Assembly: GCF_029227915.1 (NCBI RefSeq)
Contig: NC_079877.1
Coordinates: forward strand, 28,111,851 to 28,175,850
Direction of reading: 5' to 3'
Source of the DNA: Hydractinia symbiolongicarpus
Taxonomy: Eukaryota; Cnidaria; Hydrozoa; Anthoathecata; Hydractiniidae
Length of the DNA stretch: 64,000 nucleotides
Shown: piece after piece, positions 57,401 through 64,000 of the stretch
Layout of the letters: every line of letters begins with the position of its first letter
Numbering within the stretch: the stretch's first letter is position 1
Program-made: the position numbers and the translations under genes
Notes under the pieces: model-generated
Seen by the model: the letters and a program-made list of their open reading frames with translations, nothing else
Databases searched by the model: none
What the model was told of the DNA's origin: nothing

Positions 57401-60400
57401 ACCATCTTGCATCACCAGCTTCTCCGCCTCATTACATGTACAACCCAATCAAGGTATGTAAACAATCCAATCAAGTATGTAAGCTTTTATTTAAACTAAA
57501 AAGTACAGTCACATACACTTATTAAATAAAAAAACTTTGGAACCAGACAGGCAGGACAGGATGTATTGTCAAGAATGTGTGGAGGTGTTGCACCATACTT
57601 AATTATGGCACTTGGATACGTAAATTGCAAATCGAATTTACTTAAACAGTTAATTTTCAATGCATATTCTTTGGTTGAGAAAGTGAACAAGGTGATTTTT
57701 CGTATAGAAGAATTAAGACTCAGTGTGAAATGCAAACTATATAATTGAAGTAGTTCTAGGCAGGCACAAAAAAATAAATAGATTTCAATTTTTTGTTTAT
57801 GGCAAATGTTTAAAGGAAACTGTGTGAGAGTTAGCTTTTAAGAGGTTAAATTCCGCCAAATTTTAAGGTGAATCTGTTTAAACTGGTTTTGGTGCTCCAT
57901 ATCATATTTGTGCCTGTGAGAAAATCTCCTGACAATTTCTTAAAACGCCCATATTATAATCGGTTTGTTTTCTGCTGGCTGACTTTGTGTTTGATCTCAT
58001 AATCCGACTCTATTTTAGACCATAAAAACAAATGCGATTGGAACTTTGAATATGCTTGGTAAGCTTTTTTGTTAAAAAGATAATAAACCAAGTCACTATG
58101 CTTCCTTTACTGTAGTGATGAGTGATAACTGCTACCGAAATAAGTGATCTCAACCTAATTGTCAGTATCGTAATCGTAGGGTTAGCAAAAAGAGTTCATG
58201 CCAGATTGTTGCTAGCATCTACATCGGAAGTGTATGGAGGTAGTGTATTTTAATGGTGTAACTATAATTCTTTGAAGTGATTTGCAGAGTGTTGTGGGTG
58301 CTATGATTGTTGATTTCTGGAACAACTAACTTAATGGGTAACTTATGGTTAACCAAGATCTCTGATGGCTTTTGAGCAATATACTTTTTACGCCTTCACG
58401 CTAGAGTATTTCATGTTTGTCGAGCCTAGGTTTTTTTAAAAAAATTGCGTACACGGTCTTCCTATATTAAAATTAGAGAAATTTAAGGTGAGCTTTTTGG
58501 AAACATACATTTCAACTATTTGTTTTCAATTTTTGCCCTTGCAGATCTTAGCCTTTTAAATTTTACGGGTTTCTTATCTTGGTGCATACAATTACCTTTT
58601 TAGACCCTGAAGTTCATCCTCAACCCGAGACCTATTGGGGACACGTTAACACAATTGGATCACGTGCTTGTTACGATGAAGGAAAACGCGTGGCAGAAAC
58701 TATGTGTTACGCTTACGCGAAACAGGTGATATTGTTAAAATTATGTTTTTTGTATTAAAATTTGTATTTATGTTTCATTGTTCCAATATGATAACTCGTT
58801 TTCTTTAAAGTGTCTACAGGGTGATTAATTCATTACAAATTCAAAAAAAATCAGGTTATGCGGCATGTCCGCTGAAAGGGTTTATTTTTAGAATTAATTT
58901 GAAGTGGGTGTTATTTTAAACAAAATTTTACACTTAATCCGAACCAATTTTCTCTTAGGTTAAATTTTTTGCTGAGAATTATTTTTTTAAAAATCTCGAT
59001 CTCTTTAGTAAAAAAATGGAATACGTTTTCATATTAAGTTTAAATTGCTTTTTTTTGCAATAATAATTTATGGTGAATGTTGTCCTTTAGTGGACGTTTA
59101 ACTTGATGGCGATGCTGTGTGAAAAAAACAGTAATCAGTGCATTACATGTGTTATTAAGCAGCGCAATGGTGTAACCTTAGACTTACTTTCTAGGAGCGA
59201 GTACAAGTCCGTGTTGCAAGAATATTCAACACATATGGTCCTAAGATGCATATGAATGATGGTATGTGGATTTCTTTGAGACGTGTGGCCACTTGTTTTG
59301 CAGCTCTTTAATATATGTCGAAAATTTTTTTTTTAGGTCGGGTGGTTAGCAACTTTGTTCTTCAAGCTCTGCAAAATGAACCTATTACAGTATGGAGTCC
59401 TTTTTAATATATTTTGCCATTATATTTTATTTTTCTGTCTCTCTGTCTGTCTGTCCGCAAAAAAAAAACACGTCGTGCTACAAGCACACAAAATAGCGTA
59501 TAATTTAAAGATATGCGACCCCGTGCAATTTTCCAGAGGTTACCAACTATTCTTATATATTTGCAGCAATTAACAAGTATTCGTATGTGTATGTTGTTGT
59601 ATAGTACGTGCTTGTGTGCATGTATGTGTTTTAAAATCCATCAAGATTGCTTGTTTTAGATTTACGGTTCTGGTAAACAAACAAGATCGTTCCAATATGT
59701 CAGGTATGTCAAACAATGATTTCTCTAAGTAATAGCAAAGTATAAAAAATACATTTTTTTAAGAAAATAACACAAGCATGTATTCTAAGTCATTGCACGA
59801 CTGCGATCATTTCGACATAAGTTCTAAGCATGGCGTGAGTAGCATATGATTGCCCCCTCCCCCCCTGCGTCATCTGTTGTTTTTCGGTTTGTAATAAGGT
59901 GAAACATAATGCCAATTAACAGAGTTTGTTATCCTTTAAATTCTCTGATTTTTAGCGATCTTGTGAATGGTTTAATTCTCTTGATGAACAGTAACATGTC
60001 ACTCCCAGTTAATATTGTGAGTAGTTTTTTTTTCGTGTTTGATATAATGTATTTACGGTTTATAAAGAGGCAAAATAATTATAGTAAATGACTGTAAGGG
60101 CTTATGATTATTATATGTTGAATATAGAATGGCCTAGCAAGGATTTATTAGTATTTATATATTAAAAATATTTTCGTGAGTCTTCAGTCAATTAAAAAAT
60201 ATTTATTACACACCTTTTTTTAAATGAAAGTCGGTCTAACTCCCAGTATTTGCATTAAAGGAATTTAGGGATTTTTAACCAATGGTTGAAAATCTGCTGT
60301 TTTAATTTTCCTTAATTCTCACAAAAGTAGATATTCGCAAAAAATCTCAAAAATTGCAAGATGTTGAACGCCTAGATAAGATCAAAAACGTCACGTGCTT

Positions 60401-61519
60401 CGCTATTGTAGCATCTTTATAATCAGATAGGAACTAATCAAAATGGAAACTTTTATAGTATTTTTTCCACTAAATGAACTTATTGTGTGGAGGCATGCAT
60501 AAAAACTGCGAAATACTAAAATTCGGTGCATAGAGACTTCCTTAAATTACATTTTCTTTCCTTTCCCCCATTTAATTTCTAGTTACAAAATATTTTTCAC
60601 ACCTGAATTCAATGAAATAGTTTTCCTTCAGTGGTTTCTGATGACATGTACGCGTGACTTAAGATTAACGCTAATCTGTTGTAGGGTAATCCTGAAGAGC
60701 ATACAATCGAAGAGTTTGCACAACTTATTAAAAAGCTTGTCGGTAAGTGCTAGATACAAATAACTTCCTGCTAACTAGTGTCAATTACTACGTTCTTATG
60801 AAAGTGTGCGTGTGCTTACATATTACTGCACGTAGTGTAGTGGGCTTGTCTGCGGCTACCAGTTGAGGGGACTGCAGATCGAATTATATTACTGACGCGC
60901 AAAGTTGCTATAATTTGATTACACTGTATATACTTTCCGATATATACGTTCTCTAGGTAGCAGGTCGAAAATTGTGTTCAAGCCGGAACAAGAGGATGAT
61001 CCACAACGGAGGAGACCGGATATAAACAGAGCGTATGATCATCTCAGATGGAAACCCAAGGTAGTTCGTGTTTGAATACCTTACCCAGGTGTTTTGCATT
61101 GATTTTTAATTTTAAGGACCAAGTTCAAATGTCAAAGAGAGATGGGTAAGGTTGTGGGCATGGTAACTGGAGGGTTGGGTTGGCTGCGAAGGTAAGCAAC
61201 TAACTGACATTTGGTAATTTTTTAAAGTTTTAAAGTTGCTTTATCTGAGCTCGTTTTTAAATTTTTCTATGCTTGTAAAAACATTACATACATTCCAGGG
61301 TGAAAGGAAGCTGTGGGGGTTAACGTTTAAAATTTTATGAACCAAAAAATGAAGACTGAATATTTACACGGCCACATAACCCTTACATATGTGGACAACG
61401 GTCGGTGTAATTCGCAGGACTTTTTTTAGGTTGCGTTGTTTGATGGATTAAACAAAACGATTGAATATTTCCAAAAAGAATTGCAAAAGGGTTTAATCAG
61501 CGAAAACAAAAATTTATAA
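54440..61519 (+). CDS. UXS1: UDP-glucuronate decarboxylase (UDP-xylose synthase), 18 exons
   Basis: Exons: 54440-54524, 54794-54848, 55287-55344, 55654-55697, 56068-56125, 56700-56818, 57249-57310, 57389-57453, 58019-58058, 58180-58239, 58604-58725, 59195-59261, 59337-59389, 59660-59703, 59956-60016, 60685-60742, 60957-61060, 61430-61519. All phases agree, giving 414 residues (human 420). A short N-terminus and signal-anchor at about 13-31 indicate a type II Golgi protein, followed by a coiled stem to about 95. The extended short-chain dehydrogenase fold begins at [14 protein letters not shown] (NAD-binding G103-G106-G109), with [27 protein letters not shown] and [18 protein letters not shown]. 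The catalytic Y239 and K243 lie in [16 protein letters not shown] and [12 protein letters not shown] are further family blocks, as is the stretch from [10 protein letters not shown] to LRWKPKV. It converts UDP-glucuronate to UDP-xylose, the donor for the first sugar of the glycosaminoglycan linker. The frame is intact. Confidence 0.97.
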
Positions 61520-62219
61520 ACAGACACTTTTGTATGTTGCATATAAACACTGCTCCACCATGATCATATCGTATTATGCTAAACCTCCTATACACGTCAC
61601 ACCCAGAATTAAGCTAAACTATTTTTATCTAGAATGGTCTCATTTTGAACCAGAGTTTAGATTCGTTTTTTTTGGAGATTTCTCTTCATATAGCGTCTTC
61701 AATCGGCATAGCAGCGTCATTATACAAGTTTCTGTATCCTTTACTGGTATTTGATAACAAAATGCTTAAATTTGTTTTTTTTAAAAAAAAATGGAGTAGA
61801 ATTTGTATTTTTAACAAATTTATTATGTAATGTTTTATGAATTTAAATTTTAAATTTATCTGTTAGGAAGCCAAACTCTTCCAGTAAGTTATTTCACAAA
61901 ACTGTTGCACCCTTTAAGTGATCAGAGCGTGATATCTTCGATTGCGACAAAAGATTATGACAACAAAAGCTAGCAAAACTCCATTGCGACAAGTTACAAA
62001 TATCACTAAGTGGGAATCAGCCTTAGCGCGTACCTTGTCGGCTCTTGTTACACCAGTCCGTTTTAGCTTTCTGTTGTAAATATTCACGCCCCAAGTGTCT
62101 CACGTCAGGCTCCCCCTTTTAAAAATTAACCCTCATGTCCAAAGGACCAGCATGGTATCTAATATTTATTTATGAAGAAAACCTTCGGAAATTTATTCTA
62201 TATGTCAAGCAGTTTCAAA
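61520..62219. other. Downstream of UXS1
   Basis: Probable UXS1 3' UTR and spacer. No AATAAA is obvious close to the stop. The overlapping frames at 61530-61754 and 61645-61830 are unsupported. Confidence 0.4.
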
Positions 62220-62221
62220 TA

Positions 62222-62603
62222 CACCTTTCCCGAGACCATGAGTAATACTTTTTTTTAACTCGTAAAATATGAATACCATATTTGAATTCAGCATAGTTTG
62301 TTTAATTTATGTAAAAAAGTTTAACTTGATACGCCAACAGAAAGTGGTATTTTGAGGAGATATATATCACAGTTAAAGTCTTCTTAATGCTCAAGTTACC
62401 ATGTCCCGTCTCGTTTTCAAAAAGAGGTTGGACATTCCACAAATCTTTAAATTAGAATAGCAGGTTGTTTACTTGCTGCATTGTTTCGAAATTTTCTTTG
62501 TTTATGACATTTTTGATAAGAAATTCAAATCTGTTGTCCGTTTTTCATAAAACTTAACAGAAAAAGTTGCGGCACATCAAAAGAATAAGTCTCGGGAAAG
62601 GTG
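62222..62603. mobile_element. Small TA-flanked TIR element
   Basis: 382 bp. The ends read CACCTTTCCCGAGAC in perfect inversion, with TA on both sides (62220-62221, 62604-62605). No coding frame. A Tc1/mariner-type non-autonomous element is the simplest reading. Confidence 0.7.
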
Positions 62604-62605
62604 TA

Positions 62606-63709
62606 TTGATCGTGAGTCCACCAAATTTGACTTTGGTACCTCGTGACAAGAAAATTTATTTGTTATTTAAGGAGATAATTTATATATGAAGTTTATGAAT
62701 TTATTAAATAAGAATATATTTATTATATACTTGTCATTTTTGTGGGTTTTTTTTTTCATTTGCAGAAGTTGCGTAATTACCCCGCATGTAATCGTACCAC
62801 TTGTATCACTTTGTCATGTATTATCGTTAACATATCACATCATGGTTTATCGTCACGTAGGTTTTTATTTGTACCTAACCTTCTCTTTTGTAATAGTTGA
62901 AAAGGCCTGGGACGAAGTCGATTTGTTTAACCCAGTCTTGCGAAAATGAAACATGTTAGAAAGAAACTTCAGCCGGAGGTTTGCAAATTTATCAGTTCGA
63001 AATATCTATACATTTTCCTTTGCTGTACCATCGACATTCAAATAATTGCGTAAATTTGTATTTTTCGAAAACCTAAATCTGATTCGTGTTCCCTTATTGT
63101 TACAAAATAATTGAACTGTCTTTTACATTAACATCTGAGCTTTCCTTATACTTAAAAGCAAAACCAACAACACCAACCTCTTTCTGAGGCTTGTTTAAAC
63201 TATGACATTGAGCATCCCCGCCAGCACATCATAACCGTAGAAGACCTCGGCACAAGGTTGCAACAATACCATAACTTGAAATCTTTACCTAAACACTAAG
63301 GTTGAACTGAAAAAAACCGTTGGTCATAAAATGGGGATAACGAACATCAATTATTAAATTATTGTCAGTAGAAGCTAGAGTTTTGTCGTTCATCTCGTCA
63401 GAGAGGCGAAACGCTTAGTTTTTAGTGAGCCGACCAGGCCGTGGGTTAGTATGCATTTTGATTTAATACCAATAAATATTTGTGTGAAATCCAACTGTGG
63501 AGCTGACGGATCCCGCAAAATTGCCTGGATACTTTCAGGGCACGTCCCGAGTTAAACAAACTATATTTGAATGTTAATGTGAAGCCAGATTTATTGAAGT
63601 GAAAGAAATAGAAATTTCGGTTGGTTGACAAAAAAGCCTCACACAGTCAATTGCAAGATAATAAGATCGCAGTCTACTTACCCGAGCCATTATATTCTAT
63701 GTACTGCAA
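62606..63709. other. Intergenic, no supported gene
   Basis: About 1.1 kb. The frame 62686-62949 (+) is hydrophobic and ends EKAWDEVDLFNPVLRK. An acceptor-like TAATAG precedes that end, but no partner exon is visible. Confidence 0.4.
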
Positions 63710-63799
63710 CCTCGTCCCCAGGGGTTCTTGTCCTTTTGGTTCTTGTCGTCAAGTGAGCGCTAGTGGCTTTGACATAAACAACAAACCCTGGGGACGAGG
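63710..63799. mobile_element. Miniature inverted-repeat element, 90 bp
   Basis: CCTCGTCCCCAGGG at the left is the exact inverse of CCCTGGGGACGAGG at the right, 14 bp each, around about 60 bp. GGTTCTTGTC is repeated inside. Target duplication not clear. The GC content of the arms stands out from the AT-rich surroundings. Confidence 0.65.
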
Positions 63800-64000
63800 A
63801 TGTGACCACCTAGGGCATGTCTATATTCCCAGAGAATAATCAAAAGCTAAAAAAATTAGCGCACAGGTTTAAAGTCGGCGTGATCATATGATAATGACAA
63901 ATTAAAATTTTACATTACGATGTCAGTACATCGTAACAAAATCACGAGTTGCATAAAAATCAATCATCTGCTCGCCAGAGTTATATATCACTTACGAAGT
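63800..64000. other. Window end, nothing recognised
   Basis: The last 200 bp hold a short inverted motif TACGATGT...ACATCGTA near 63915-63935 and no gene. Confidence 0.4.

Noticed and set aside
57496-57748. Overlapping frames on both strands in UXS1 intron 8
   Set aside because: No recognisable motif and no splice support. Both strands open across the same interval suggests chance.
60835-60895. tRNA-like stretch in a UXS1 intron (GTAGTGGGC...GCAGATCGAATT)
   Set aside because: Weak match to the B box and no cloverleaf pairing.
62686-62949. Frame ending EKAWDEVDLFNPVLRK after an acceptor-like TAATAG, considered as an extra gene or alternative UXS1 exon
   Set aside because: UXS1 is complete without it, and no donor or partner exon could be identified. 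The hydrophobic N-terminal part is low-complexity T-rich translation.

Overview
The window is nuclear DNA of an early-branching animal, most likely a cnidarian. Genes are split by AT-rich GT-AG introns. The coding content is metazoan: a paired-like homeobox gene, MPDU1, CCDC15, TEN1, two heparan-sulfate 6-O-sulfotransferases and UXS1. Spacers are crowded with short terminal-inverted-repeat (TIR) elements. Several start codons lie a few bases after a good 3' splice site. That would fit spliced-leader trans-splicing as known in hydrozoans, but the exact taxon is inference. All exon models were built by hand from reading frame, splice sites and remembered family sequence; no alignment was run.

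Layout. 1-10.8 kb: a plus-strand paired-like homeobox gene of 3 exons. Its 8 kb first intron is very G-poor and holds about 4 kb of degenerate ATCA/ACCA tetranucleotide repeats. 13.7-15.6 kb: MPDU1 (minus, 5 exons). 17.4-18.2 kb: a tRNA-derived SINE split by a TIR element. 18.6-19.4 kb: an unrecognised 82-residue gene (plus, 3 exons). 21.3-31.7 kb: a CCDC15-like gene (minus, 12 exons) whose introns hold a TTAA-flanked TIR element and a GACA microsatellite element. 32.3-33.0 kb: TEN1 (minus, 2 exons). 34.0-38.9 kb: two intronless HS6ST paralogues in tandem (minus). 39.4-53.6 kb: a transposon-rich block. It contains a Tc1/mariner-type TIR element, a Harbinger-type element carrying a 17-monomer satellite, two elements with 5-bp target duplications, SINE copies, a LINE relic, an apparently intact PIF/Harbinger transposon and two more TA-flanked elements. 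54.4-61.5 kb: UXS1 (plus, 18 exons). 61.5-64 kb: spacer with two small TIR elements.

Functional themes. UXS1 makes UDP-xylose, which starts the glycosaminoglycan linker, and HS6ST sulfates heparan sulfate later in the same Golgi pathway. They lie about 16 kb apart. MPDU1 serves dolichol-linked sugar use in the ER. TEN1 belongs to the telomere CST complex. CCDC15 is a coiled-coil protein of poorly known role.

Most notable observations: (1) the Harbinger transposase reading frame runs through its own terminal inverted repeat and takes its stop codon from the TTA target duplication; (2) arrays with a 53-54 bp period sit inside three elements of two different superfamilies, one array having a dimeric higher-order pattern; (3) a TTAA-flanked element has long G/C palindromes at both ends; (4) candidate trans-splice acceptors lie close to several start codons.
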